From: Paraoerskovia sediminicola | Lineage (GTDB): Bacteria > Actinomycetota > Actinomycetes > Actinomycetales > Cellulomonadaceae | Reading direction: 5' to 3' | Assembly: GCF_030296575.1 (NCBI RefSeq) | Contig: NZ_AP027729.1 | Location: 868,001-932,000 of the forward strand | Length of the DNA: 64,000 bases | Shown here: piece by piece, positions 36,630 to 44,323 of the stretch | Layout of the letters: every line of letters starts with the position of its first letter | Position numbering within the stretch: the stretch's first letter is position 1 | Made by a program: the position numbers and the translations under genes | Notes under the pieces: generated by a model | The model's input: only the letters and a program-made list of their open reading frames with translations | What the model was told of the DNA's origin: nothing | Database searches by the model: none

Positions 36630-37079
36630 GTGCACGAAGGTCCTGAGTCCTCCCTGAACAGCCCGACGGACGGCGCGAGCGCCGGGACAACGGACGGCGG
36701 CTCCGCCGAGACCGAGCGCAGCGAGCCCGCGACCGTCCACGTCATCGTCGGGTCCGCCCGCGCGCGGATCGTCCTCTCCGGGGAGATCGACGCGGACCTC
36801 GCCGGCGACCTGCAGGAGGCGTCGGCGCACGCCGAGGCCACGAGCCTCCCCGTCGAGATCGACGCGCACCACGTGACCTTCATGGACTCCTCGGGCGTCG
36901 CGTTCCTCGCCCGCCTGGCGTCGCGCAGCCCGCACCGCGTGCGGATCCTGCGCGCGCCCCCCACCGTGCGTTTCCTGCTCGAGGTCACCCGGATCGGCGA
37001 GCTCCTCGACATCGCGGACGACGACCCCGGCTTCGAGGTCTCCGGCAGCGTCTCGACGCTGCGCCCGAACCGCAGCTGA
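36630..37079 (+). CDS. STAS-domain anti-sigma factor antagonist
   Basis: The 149-residue protein has a Ser/Thr/Glu-rich N-terminal tail of about 35 residues, then a STAS domain (RARIVLSGEIDADLAGDLQE) with the phosphorylation-site motif HHVTFMDSSGVAFLARL (Ser87). Unlike the first STAS protein here, it has the extended tail. The GTG at 36630 follows GAGAGGAG. It is divergent from the PP2C-kinase gene, sharing a 113-nt promoter region with a TAGATT hexamer at about 36577. A strong bidirectional terminator lies after it. Confidence 0.87.
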   Translation: MHEGPESSLNSPTDGASAGTTDGGSAETERSEPATVHVIVGSARARIVLSGEIDADLAGDLQEASAHAEATSLPVEIDAHHVTFMDSSGVAFLARLASRSPHRVRILRAPPTVRFLLEVTRIGELLDIADDDPGFEVSGSVSTLRPNRS

Positions 37080-37123
37080 ACGTCCGGGCCGGCAATCCGC
37101 CGCCCCACAGCACGGCCGGACGT

Positions 37124-37170
37124 ACGAAGGCCCCGCCCCTCGCATCGAGCGCGAGGGTCGGGGCCTTCGT
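37124..37170. terminator. Bidirectional terminator between STAS gene and fba
   Basis: ACGAAGGCCCCG pairs perfectly with CGGGGCCTTCGT, and after one mismatch seven more pairs extend the stem to a 7-nt loop. It lies between two convergent genes and is the best terminator in the window. Confidence 0.85.
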
Positions 37171-37232
37171 CCTGCGGCGCCGGTGACGGGCGCCCCGAGG
37201 GGCCGTCCGTCACCGGCGGGTGCAGAGGGTCG

Positions 37233-38252
37233 TCACATCTTGTGGCCGGCGGAGCGCAGCTGCTGCGCGGCCTCGACGATGCGGGCCGCCATGCCCGCCT
37301 CGGCCAGCTTGCCCCAGGCGCGCGGGTCGTAGGTCTTCTTGTTGCCGACCTCGCCGTCGACCTTCAGGACGCCGTCGTAGTTGGCGAACATGTGGGCGGC
37401 CACGGGACGCGTGTACGCGTACTGGGTGTCCGTGTCGATGTTCATCTTGATGACGCCGTTGTCCACGGCCTCCGAGATCTCCTCGGCCGTCGAGCCCGAG
37501 CCGCCGTGGAAGACGAGGTCGAACGGGTTCTCCTTGCCGATCTTGGCCCCGACGCCGTCCTGGATCTCCTTGAGGAGCGACGGACGCAGCTTGACGGCAC
37601 CCGGCTTGTAGACGCCGTGCACGTTGCCGAACGTGAGAGCCGTCAGGTAGCGGCCCTTCTCGCCCGAGCCCAGGGCGGCGACGGTCGCGAGGCCGTCCTC
37701 GACCGAGGTGTAGAGCTTCTCATTGATCTCGGCCTCGTGGCCGTCCTCCTCGCCACCGACGACGCCGACCTCGATCTCGAGGATGGTGCGCGCGGCGACG
37801 GAGAGCTCGAGGAGCTCCTCGGCGATGACGAGGTTCTCGTCGAGCGGCACGGACGAGCCGTCCCACATGTGCGACTGGAAGGTCGGCAGGCCGCCGTTCT
37901 TGACCTGCTCGGCCTCGAGGGCGAGCAGCGGGCGGACCCAGGAGTCGAGGTTCTGCTTCGCGCAGTGGTCGGTGTGCAGCGCGATGTTGACGCCGTAGTT
38001 CTTCGCGACCTCGGTCGCGTACGCCGCGAGCGCGAGGGAGCCGGAGACACGGTCCTTGATCGTCGAGCCGGACGCGTACTCGGCGCCACCGACGGAGACC
38101 TGGATGATGCCGTCGGACTCGGCCTCGGCGAAGCCCTGGAGGGCGGCGGTCACGGACGACGAGGACGTGATGTTGACCGCGGGGTAGGCGAACGAGCCTG
38201 CCTTCGCGCGGTCGATCATCTCGGCGTAGACCTCGGGGGTTGCGATAGGCAT
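37233..38252 (-). CDS. fba: Class II fructose-bisphosphate aldolase
   Basis: The 339-residue zinc enzyme cleaves or forms fructose-1,6-bisphosphate. Key blocks are FAYPAVNITSSSSVTAAL, the zinc/substrate site IALHTDHCAKQNLDSW, the second His in ALTFGNVHGVYKPGAVKLRP, LVFHGGSGSTAEEI and VIKMNIDTDTQYAYTRPVA. EIGVVGGEEDGHE is the conserved glycine loop. The ATG at 38252 (MPIATPEVYAEM, typical of the family) follows a TGGAG site. No frame break is seen. The gene stands alone, ending at a strong terminator. Confidence 0.96.
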   Translation of the reverse strand: MPIATPEVYAEMIDRAKAGSFAYPAVNITSSSSVTAALQGFAEAESDGIIQVSVGGAEYASGSTIKDRVSGSLALAAYATEVAKNYGVNIALHTDHCAKQNLDSWVRPLLALEAEQVKNGGLPTFQSHMWDGSSVPLDENLVIAEELLELSVAARTILEIEVGVVGGEEDGHEAEINEKLYTSVEDGLATVAALGSGEKGRYLTALTFGNVHGVYKPGAVKLRPSLLKEIQDGVGAKIGKENPFDLVFHGGSGSTAEEISEAVDNGVIKMNIDTDTQYAYTRPVAAHMFANYDGVLKVDGEVGNKKTYDPRAWGKLAEAGMAARIVEAAQQLRSAGHKM

Positions 38253-38404
38253 CTGCAGAACTCCAATGAGGGAGGGGATGCGGGTGACGCGTCGAAGCTG
38301 GGCGTGCACACCCGGATGTCGTCTCTCATCTTGTCACGACCTGACGCGCGGGTCCTTGCTGTCTGATCCTCGGACGCCGGAGGACCACGCCGGGCGTGGA
38401 GGCC

Positions 38405-39187
38405 TCAGGCCGGAGGGTCCGCGTGCTGTCGCACCCAGGCGTGCAGCGCGATCCCCGCGGCCGCTCCGGCGTTGATCGACCGGGTCGACCCGAACTGGCT
38501 GATGTGCAGGACGGCGGTGCACGCGGCGAGCGCCTCGGGCGTCAGCCCCGAGCTCTCCTGGCCCAGCAGCAGGACGCACTCGCGGGGCAGGTCGTACGTC
38601 TCGATCGGGACCGACCCGGGCACGTTGTCGACGCCGATCACGGGCAGCCCCACGCCGCCGCCCGCTCCACCGGCCCACGCGAGCAGCGCGGACACGTCGT
38701 CGTGGTGGCGCACGTGCTGGTAGCGGTCGGTGACCATCGCGCCCCGCCGGTTCCAGCGCCGGCGGCCGACGACGTGCACCGCGGCCGCCGCGAACGCGTT
38801 CGCCGTGCGGACGACCGACCCGATGTTGAGGTCGTGGTGCCAGTTCTCGATCGCGACGTGGAAGGGGTGCCGGCGGGTGTCGAGGTCCGCCACGACGGCC
38901 TCGACCGTCCAGTACCGGTAGCCGTCGACGACGTTGCGCCGGTCGCCCTCGGCGAGCAGCGTCGGGTCGTAGCGCGGGTCCAGCGGGTCGTCGGGGTCGG
39001 ACGACGGCGCGCCCGTCGCGTCGACGCGCGGCCAGGCCGCGGGTCCGCCCGGCCACGGACCGACCCCCACCTGCTCGCGACGGACGGGGACGTCGTCCGG
39101 CACCGGCGGGGGTGCCGCAGGTGGTGTCTCAGCTGGCGGATCGACGGGCGGTTCGGATGAGGGCACGGTGGACGGCACGGCGGGCAT
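38405..39187 (-). CDS. TrmH/SpoU-family RNA 2'-O-methyltransferase
   Basis: The 260-residue protein has a Pro-rich N-terminal tail, then the three SPOUT motifs: DLNIGSVVRTANAFAA (motif 1), CVLLLGQESSGLTPEAL (motif 2) and ISQFGSTRSINAGAAAGIAL (motif 3) with the SAM knot. Such enzymes methylate ribose in tRNA or rRNA; the specific site is not assignable. The ATG at 39187 is chosen as the first plausible start past the divergent gene's promoter region; low-complexity sequence between it and residue 40 makes the exact start uncertain. Confidence 0.88.
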   Translation of the reverse strand: MPAVPSTVPSSEPPVDPPAETPPAAPPPVPDDVPVRREQVGVGPWPGGPAAWPRVDATGAPSSDPDDPLDPRYDPTLLAEGDRRNVVDGYRYWTVEAVVADLDTRRHPFHVAIENWHHDLNIGSVVRTANAFAAAAVHVVGRRRWNRRGAMVTDRYQHVRHHDDVSALLAWAGGAGGGVGLPVIGVDNVPGSVPIETYDLPRECVLLLGQESSGLTPEALAACTAVLHISQFGSTRSINAGAAAGIALHAWVRQHADPPA

Positions 39188-39271
39188 GTCGACGATTCTC
39201 CCGCCTCCGACCCCCGGTCCGGACGGTTCCTGGACTGTCCCGGGGGCAGCGGACGGCCCACGGACGGGGAC

Positions 39272-39277
39272 TACGCT
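39272..39277 (+). promoter_or_regulatory. Probable -10 box for a leaderless HAD gene
   Basis: TACGCT is followed by 7 nt and the ATG at 39285. Confidence 0.5.
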
Positions 39278-39284
39278 CGGTTCC

Positions 39285-40067
39285 ATGAGCGAACCGCACC
39301 GGGAGATCACGAGCTGGCTCACCGACATGGACGGCGTGCTGGTGCACGAGGGGCGGGCGATCCCCGGCGCCGCCGAGTTCGTGCGCGCGCTGCGGGACGC
39401 CGACCGGCCGTTCCTCGTGCTGACGAACAACTCGATCTACACGGCGCGCGACCTGTCGGCACGGCTCGCGCAGTCGGGCATCGAGGTGCCCGAGGAGTCG
39501 ATCTGGACGTCGGCCCTCGCCACCGCCGTGTTCCTCACCGACCAGGTCCCGAACGGGAGCGCCTACGCCGTCGGCGAGGCCGGGCTCACGACCGCGCTCT
39601 ACGAGGCCGGGTACACGCTCACCGACTCCGACCCCGACTACGTCGTGCTCGGGGAGACGCGGACCTACTCGTTCGAGGCGATCACCAAGGCGGTCCGGCT
39701 CATCAAGGGCGGCTCCCGGTTCATCTGCACCAACCCGGACACCACGGGCCCGTCGCCGGAGGGGCCGCTCCCCGCGACCGGCGCCGTGGCGGCGATGATC
39801 ACCGCCGCGACCGGCCGGGAGCCCTACTTCGTGGGCAAGCCGAACCCGATGATGTTCCGGTCCGCCCTCAACCGGATCGACGCGCACTCCGAGGCGACGG
39901 CGATGGTCGGCGACCGCATGGACACCGACGTCGTCGCCGGGATCGAGGCGGGCCTCTACACCTACCTCGTGCTCAGCGGCTCGACGCGGCTCGAGGACGT
40001 CGACAAGTTCCCGTTCCGGCCGAGCAGCGTGATCGACTCCGTCGCGGACCTGGCCGGGCTGGTCTGA
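39285..40067 (+). CDS. HAD-IIA family phosphatase (NagD-like)
   Basis: The 260-residue protein has the HAD nucleophile motif SWLTDMDGVLVHEG, motif II FLVLTNNSIYTA, a C2 cap domain, the Lys motif VGKPNPMMFRSAL and motif III VGDRMDTDVVAGIEAGL. NagD-type enzymes dephosphorylate nucleotides and sugar phosphates; the substrate is open. The ATG at 39285 lies 7 nt after TACGCT. It is divergent from the SpoU methylase gene and convergent with pyrE, 16 nt away, with no room for a terminator between. Confidence 0.9.
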   Translation: MSEPHREITSWLTDMDGVLVHEGRAIPGAAEFVRALRDADRPFLVLTNNSIYTARDLSARLAQSGIEVPEESIWTSALATAVFLTDQVPNGSAYAVGEAGLTTALYEAGYTLTDSDPDYVVLGETRTYSFEAITKAVRLIKGGSRFICTNPDTTGPSPEGPLPATGAVAAMITAATGREPYFVGKPNPMMFRSALNRIDAHSEATAMVGDRMDTDVVAGIEAGLYTYLVLSGSTRLEDVDKFPFRPSSVIDSVADLAGLV

Positions 40068-40083
40068 CGGCCCGGCCGGACCG

Positions 40084-40671
40084 TCAGAGGCCGAGGTCCG
40101 CCAGGTCGAACAGGTAGCGGTACGGGACGCCGAGCGCCTCGATCTTCTCGCCCGCACCCGTCGCGCGGTCGACGATCGTCGCGCACGCGACGACCTCGGC
40201 GCCCTGGGCGCGAGCGGCCTCGATCGCGGTGATCGGCGAGCCGCCCGTCGTCGTCGTGTCCTCGAGGACCACGACGCGCCGACCGGTGATGTCCGGGCCC
40301 TCGATCTGGCGCTGCATCCCGTGCGCCTTGGCGGCCTTGCGGACGACGAACGCGTCGAGGTCCTGACCGCGGGACGCCGCAGCGTGCAGCAGCGCCGTCG
40401 CGATCGGGTCGGCGCCGAGGGTCAGGCCGCCGACCGCGTCGACGTCGGCGGTGCCGAAGCCCCACTCCTCCAGGGCGTCCAGGAGGACGTGGCCGATCAG
40501 CGGCGCGGCGCGGTGGTGCAGCGTCGTGCGGCGCAGGTCGACGTAGTAGTCGGCCTCCTTGCCGGAGGAGAGCGTCACCTTCCCGTGCACGACCGCGATC
40601 TCGCGGACGAGGTCGCGGAGCTGTTCGCGGGGCGTGGGGCCGAACTCTGAGGACTCTGCCGTGGTGGTCAC
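40084..40671 (-). CDS. pyrE: Orotate phosphoribosyltransferase
   Basis: The 195-residue enzyme makes OMP from orotate and PRPP. It shows VTLSSGKEADYYVDLRRTTL, GGLTLGADPIATALLHAA, FVVRKAAKAHGMQRQIEG and the PRPP loop VVVLEDTTTTGGSPITAIEA. The GTG start at 40671 lies 7 nt after a TATCCT box. The dispersed location away from other pyr genes is common in actinobacteria. The short-chain dehydrogenase gene ends 20 nt upstream on the same strand. Confidence 0.95.
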   Translation of the reverse strand: MTTTAESSEFGPTPREQLRDLVREIAVVHGKVTLSSGKEADYYVDLRRTTLHHRAAPLIGHVLLDALEEWGFGTADVDAVGGLTLGADPIATALLHAAASRGQDLDAFVVRKAAKAHGMQRQIEGPDITGRRVVVLEDTTTTGGSPITAIEAARAQGAEVVACATIVDRATGAGEKIEALGVPYRYLFDLADLGL

Positions 40672-40678
40672 GGGCGAC

Positions 40679-40684
40679 AGGATA
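40679..40684 (-). promoter_or_regulatory. Probable -10 box of pyrE
   Basis: TATCCT on the minus strand is followed by 7 nt and the pyrE GTG. Confidence 0.5.
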
Positions 40685-40691
40685 TCGAGGG

Positions 40692-41491
40692 TCAGCGGCC
40701 GGTCGAGCGCATCGACCGGCGCGGGCTGCGCTCGAACGCTCGCACGGCGGACCGCGGGAGGACCCTGAGCAGACCGGACGCCAGCGTGTAGCGCAGCGAC
40801 GGCGTGGAGATCACCGCGCCGCGGCGCACGTCGGCGAGCGCCGTCGCGACCACCGGGCCCGGCTTCAGCCACGCCACCTCGGGGAACGTGTCGTCGCGCA
40901 GCCCGGCCCGCGCGTGGAACTCGGTGCGCACGAACCCCGGGCACAGCGCGGTCGCCGTCACCCCGGTGCCGTGGAGCTCGACGGCGAGGCCCTCGGTGAA
41001 CGTGCGCACCCACGCCTTGTGCGCCGAGTAGGTGCCGCTCGCGGTCAGCGCGGCGACCGACGCCACGTTGAGGATCGCGCCCCGCCCGCGAGACACCATC
41101 TGCTGGGCGGCGGCCTTCGACAGCACGAGCACCGCGCGGACCATGACGTCGAGCGCCGCCTCCTCGGCGGCGACGTCACCGGTGACGAGGCGCTGGTGGA
41201 CCCCGTAGCCGGCGTTGTTGACGAGCAGGCCGACGGGCCGGTCCGCCCCTGGTCGGGGCCACCGGAGGAGGCGAGCCGCGCGGCGACCCGCGCCACGTCG
41301 TCCGGCACCGAGAGGTCGGCGCGCAGGACCTCGACGTGGACCCCGGCGGCGGCGCGGAGCTGGTTCGCGACGCGTTCGAGGCGCTCCTCGTCGCGGGCGA
41401 CGAGGACGAGGTCGTGGCGCGCGGTCGCGAGCTGCCAGGCGAACTCGAGCCCGAGTCCGGCGCTCGCGCCGGTGATCAGTGCGGTACCCAT
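40692..41491 (-). CDS. Short-chain dehydrogenase/reductase (one frame break)
   Basis: The bridged product has about 266 residues. The cofactor site is TALITGASAGLGLEFAWQLA, and one base restored at 41246-41249 gives GADRPVGLLVNNAGYG (the NNAG motif), followed by LNVASVAALTASGTYSAHKA with the catalytic Ser, Tyr and Lys, and ALCPGFVRTEFHARAG. It belongs to the DltE/SDR group of unknown substrate. The ATG at 41491 lies 7 nt after a TACGCT box, as in other leaderless genes nearby. It is divergent from exonuclease III. Confidence 0.87.
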
Positions 41492-41498
41492 GCGGGTC

Positions 41499-41504
41499 AG
41501 CGTA
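41499..41504 (-). promoter_or_regulatory. Probable -10 box for the SDR gene
   Basis: TACGCT on the minus strand is followed by 7 nt and the ATG at 41491. Confidence 0.5.
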
Positions 41505-41535
41505 CGGCCGGGGGTGGGACGTCGGCGCCCACGGC

Positions 41536-41541
41536 TAGGGT
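41536..41541 (+). promoter_or_regulatory. Probable -10 box of the exonuclease III gene
   Basis: TAGGGT is followed by 7 nt and the GTG at 41549. Confidence 0.5.
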
Positions 41542-41548
41542 GGCGGCC

Positions 41549-42340
41549 GTGCGCATCGCTACCTGGAACGTGAACTCCGTCCGCAGCCGTGTCGACCGGG
41601 TGGTGTCGTGGCTCGAGCGCACGGACACCGACGTCCTGGCGATCCAGGAGACCAAGTGCAAGGACGAGCAGTTCCCGATGCTGCCGTTCGAGGCCGCCGG
41701 GTACGAGGTCGAGCACCTGGGGCTCAACCAGTGGAACGGGGTGGCGATCGCCTCCCGCGTCGGGTTCGAGGACGTCGAGCGCCACTTCCCCGGCCAGCCC
41801 GCGTTCGGCGACCCCGCCGTCGTGGAGCCGCGCGCGATCGGCGCGACGTGCGGGGGCGTGCGCGTGTGGAGCCTGTACGTGCCCAACGGGCGCGAGCTCG
41901 ACCACCCGCACTACGCGTACAAGCTCGAGTGGCTCGCCCGCCTGGAGGAGGCGGCGTCCGGCTGGCTCGGGGCGGACCCCGAGGCGCAGGTCGCGCTCAT
42001 GGGCGACTGGAACGTGGCGCCGCTCGACTCGGACGTGTGGGACCCGGCGCTGTTCGTCGGCAAGACGCACGTCTCGCCCGCCGAGCGCGACGCGTTCGCG
42101 GCCTTCGGCGCCGCCGGGTACACCGAGGTGACGCGCGAGCACGTGCCCGACGAGAACCGCTACACGTACTGGGACTACCAGCAGCTCGCGTTCCCGAAGA
42201 ACAAGGGGCTGCGCATCGACTTCGCGTGGACCACGCCCGCCCTGCGCTCGCGCGTCGAGGGCGTCGTCATCGACCGCGAGGAGCGCAAGGGCAAGGGCGC
42301 GTCCGACCATGTGCCCGTGATTCTCGACCTGGTCGACTGA
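41549..42340 (+). CDS. xth: Exodeoxyribonuclease III (AP endonuclease)
   Basis: The 263-residue protein has all blocks of the ExoIII family: RIATWNVNSVRSRVDRVVSW, LAIQETKCKDEQFPM with the metal-binding Glu, LYVPNGRELDHPHY, ALMGDWNVAPLDSDVWDP, RIDFAWTTPAL and the final KGASDHVPVILDL with the catalytic His. It cuts DNA at abasic sites and has 3'-phosphodiesterase and exonuclease activities in base excision repair. The GTG at 41549 is set by homology and by the TAGGGT box 7 nt upstream; a longer frame exists but is unconserved. Confidence 0.95.
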   Translation: MRIATWNVNSVRSRVDRVVSWLERTDTDVLAIQETKCKDEQFPMLPFEAAGYEVEHLGLNQWNGVAIASRVGFEDVERHFPGQPAFGDPAVVEPRAIGATCGGVRVWSLYVPNGRELDHPHYAYKLEWLARLEEAASGWLGADPEAQVALMGDWNVAPLDSDVWDPALFVGKTHVSPAERDAFAAFGAAGYTEVTREHVPDENRYTYWDYQQLAFPKNKGLRIDFAWTTPALRSRVEGVVIDREERKGKGASDHVPVILDLVD

Positions 42341-42344
42341 GGGC

Positions 42345-42350
42345 TACCGT
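42345..42350 (+). promoter_or_regulatory. Probable -10 box for the DUF4190 gene
   Basis: TACCGT is followed by 6 nt and the ATG at 42357. It lies just 4 nt past the stop of exonuclease III. Confidence 0.45.
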
Positions 42351-42356
42351 TCTGCC

Positions 42357-43064
42357 ATGAGCTACCCGCCTCCGCCCTCGGGGAACGAGCAGAACCCGCA
42401 CGACGACGACACCAACCCGTACGCCCCGCCGAGCGGGTCCGGCGCAGGCGGCGACGACCGCCCGCAGCCGAGGTACGGGCAGTACGCACCCGACCAGGCC
42501 GCGAGCCCGTACGGTGGCGCGCCCGGCTACGGTTCGGGGCCCGGCACCGGGCAGCAGCCCGGCGCTCCGGGGTACGGGCAGCCGCAGCCCTACGGGCAGG
42601 CGCAGGGGTATGGGGCTCCGCAGGGGTACGGCGCTCCGCAGCCGTACGGGACGCCGCCGAACGGCGGGGCGCCCTACGGTCAGGGTCCGTACGGACAGGC
42701 CCCGCAGGAGACCCCGGGATACGCGGGCTATCCGGGCCACCCCGGCCAGCAGCCGCAGTGGGGCCCGCCGCCCGCGCGCAGCGGCATGGCCATCGCCGCG
42801 ATGGTCTGCTCGATCGCGGGACTGCTGACGTGCGGTCTCTCGGGCGTCGTCGGGCTGGTGCTCGGCATCGTCTCGATGGTGCGGATCAACCGCAGCCGCG
42901 CCGAGGGCCGGCCGCTGCTCGGCTTCGGCATGGCGCTCACCGGCATCATCGTGGGAGCCGTGTTCACCCTGTGGTTCCTTCTCTTCCTCCTCGGCGGCGG
43001 CCCGGAGGCGTTCATGGAGGGGTTCACTACCGGCATCGACTCCTCGGGCGAGTTCAACATCTGA
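42357..43064 (+). CDS. DUF4190 membrane protein with Pro/Gly/Tyr/Gln-rich N-terminus
   Basis: The 235-residue protein starts with about 140 residues rich in Gly, Pro, Tyr and Gln, including repeated YGQ and GYGAPQ units, probably disordered and cytoplasmic. Two hydrophobic helices follow (MAIAAMVCSIAGLLTCGLSG and ALTGIIVGAVFTLWFLLFLL) joined by IVSMVRINRSRAEGRPLLGF, the DUF4190 pattern. Function is unknown. Such low-complexity tails are common in actinobacterial membrane proteins and may mediate interactions, which is inference. Leaderless start after TACCGT. Confidence 0.85.
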   Translation: MSYPPPPSGNEQNPHDDDTNPYAPPSGSGAGGDDRPQPRYGQYAPDQAASPYGGAPGYGSGPGTGQQPGAPGYGQPQPYGQAQGYGAPQGYGAPQPYGTPPNGGAPYGQGPYGQAPQETPGYAGYPGHPGQQPQWGPPPARSGMAIAAMVCSIAGLLTCGLSGVVGLVLGIVSMVRINRSRAEGRPLLGFGMALTGIIVGAVFTLWFLLFLLGGGPEAFMEGFTTGIDSSGEFNI

Positions 43065-43081
43065 CGAACGACGACGCGGTA

Positions 43082-43087
43082 CAGGAT
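43082..43087 (+). promoter_or_regulatory. Possible -10 box ahead of a leader ORF and solA
   Basis: CAGGAT is followed by 6 nt and the ATG at 43094 of a seven-codon ORF, the same spacing as the leaderless genes nearby. Confidence 0.35.
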
Positions 43088-43093
43088 CAGTCC

Positions 43094-43117
43094 ATGACCG
43101 AGCGGGTACCCGCATGA
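43094..43117 (+). CDS. Possible seven-codon leader ORF (MTERVPA)
   Basis: A tiny ORF, MTERVPA then TGA, overlaps the start of solA by ATGA. It begins 6 nt after CAGGAT. Ribosomes ending here would be placed on the solA start, which has no good ribosome-binding site of its own. Speculative. Confidence 0.3.
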   Translation: MTERVPA

Positions 43118-44304
43118 GCCGGGTGACGGCGTCCGACGCCTCGTTCGACGCGATCGTCGTGGGTGTGGGGTCCATGGGCGGCGCAGCGCTGAACGAGCTC
43201 GCCGCCCGGGGGCTGCGGGGGCTCGGGATCGAGTCGTTCGCCCCGGGGCACGACCGGGGCTCCGCGCACGGCGGCAGCCGGATCGTGCGGCAGGCGTACT
43301 TCGAGGGCGAGGAGTACGTGCCCCTGCTGCGCCGCGCCTACGAGGGCTGGCGCCGGCTCGAGGAGTCGTCGGGACGAGACCTGCTGACCCTGTGCGGCGG
43401 GATCAACATCGGGGACCGGGCATCGAGCACCTTCGCCGGGAGCCTCGCCGCCGCGCGAGCCCACGGGCTCGAGCACGAGGTGCTGGACGCCGCCGAGATC
43501 CGCTCGCGGTTCCCGACCATGGACCCGCCGGACGACGCCCTCGGTCTCTACGAGGCGGCCGCCGGCTTCGTGCGGCCCGAGGAGACGACGATCGCGAACG
43601 CGGAGGTCGCCGTCCGGCACGGCGCGACGCTGCGCACGGGCGAACGCGTGCGGTCGTGGCGCGCGACGCCCGGCGGCGGGGTCGAGGTGACGACCGACGC
43701 GGCGACCTACGGCGCCGACCGGCTGGTCGTCACCCCGGGCGCCTGGGTGCCCGACATCCTCGCCGACCTCGGGCTCCCGATCGTCGTCGAGCGTCAGGTC
43801 TTCTACTGGTTCGCCCCCGACACCGCGCGCGTGCCGAGCGCCGCGTGGTCGCACGAGCAGCACCCGGTCTACATCGAGGAGACCCACGGCAACGGGCAGG
43901 TCTACGGGTTCCCGCTGACCGACGGGCCGGACGGCGGGTTCAAGCTCGCGTTCTTCCGTCACGGGCGGCCGACGAGCGCCGACGACCTCGACCGGGTGGT
44001 GACGGAGGACGAGGTCGCCGCCATGCGCGTCCGCGCGGTCCAGCTGTTCCCGGACCTCACGGGGCCGCTGCTGCGGGCAGCGGCCTGCATGTACTCGACG
44101 ACGCCGGACGAGCACTTCGTCGTCGGCCCGCACCCGGAGCACCCGCAGGTGTCGATCGCGTGCGGGTTCTCCGGGCACGGGTTCAAGTTCGTCCCGGTGA
44201 TCGGTGAGGCGCTGGCCGATCTGGTCGTCGACGGGCGCACCGACCTGCCGATCGGGCTGTTCGACCCGACCCGCGAGGCGCTCCGGCGCCCAGCAGGGGC
44301 GTGA
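43114..44304 (+). CDS. solA: FAD-dependent amine oxidase, N-methyltryptophan/sarcosine oxidase family
   Basis: The 396-residue protein begins with the FAD-binding Rossmann motif DAIVVGVGSMGGAALNELAA and IESFAPGHDRGSAHGGSRIV. The covalent flavin Cys of the MTOX/MSOX family is present in AAACMYSTTPDEHFVVGPHP (Cys325), and the C-terminal ACGFSGHGFKFVPVIGEALA closes the family. It oxidises an N-methylated amino acid to formaldehyde, the amine and hydrogen peroxide; N-methyltryptophan or sarcosine are the likely substrates but cannot be told apart here. The start overlaps a tiny upstream ORF. It is convergent with the GH94 gene, 19 nt apart. Confidence 0.88.
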   Translation: MSRVTASDASFDAIVVGVGSMGGAALNELAARGLRGLGIESFAPGHDRGSAHGGSRIVRQAYFEGEEYVPLLRRAYEGWRRLEESSGRDLLTLCGGINIGDRASSTFAGSLAAARAHGLEHEVLDAAEIRSRFPTMDPPDDALGLYEAAAGFVRPEETTIANAEVAVRHGATLRTGERVRSWRATPGGGVEVTTDAATYGADRLVVTPGAWVPDILADLGLPIVVERQVFYWFAPDTARVPSAAWSHEQHPVYIEETHGNGQVYGFPLTDGPDGGFKLAFFRHGRPTSADDLDRVVTEDEVAAMRVRAVQLFPDLTGPLLRAAACMYSTTPDEHFVVGPHPEHPQVSIACGFSGHGFKFVPVIGEALADLVVDGRTDLPIGLFDPTREALRRPAGA

Positions 44305-44323
44305 GGGGTCGGACGGCGGCGCG

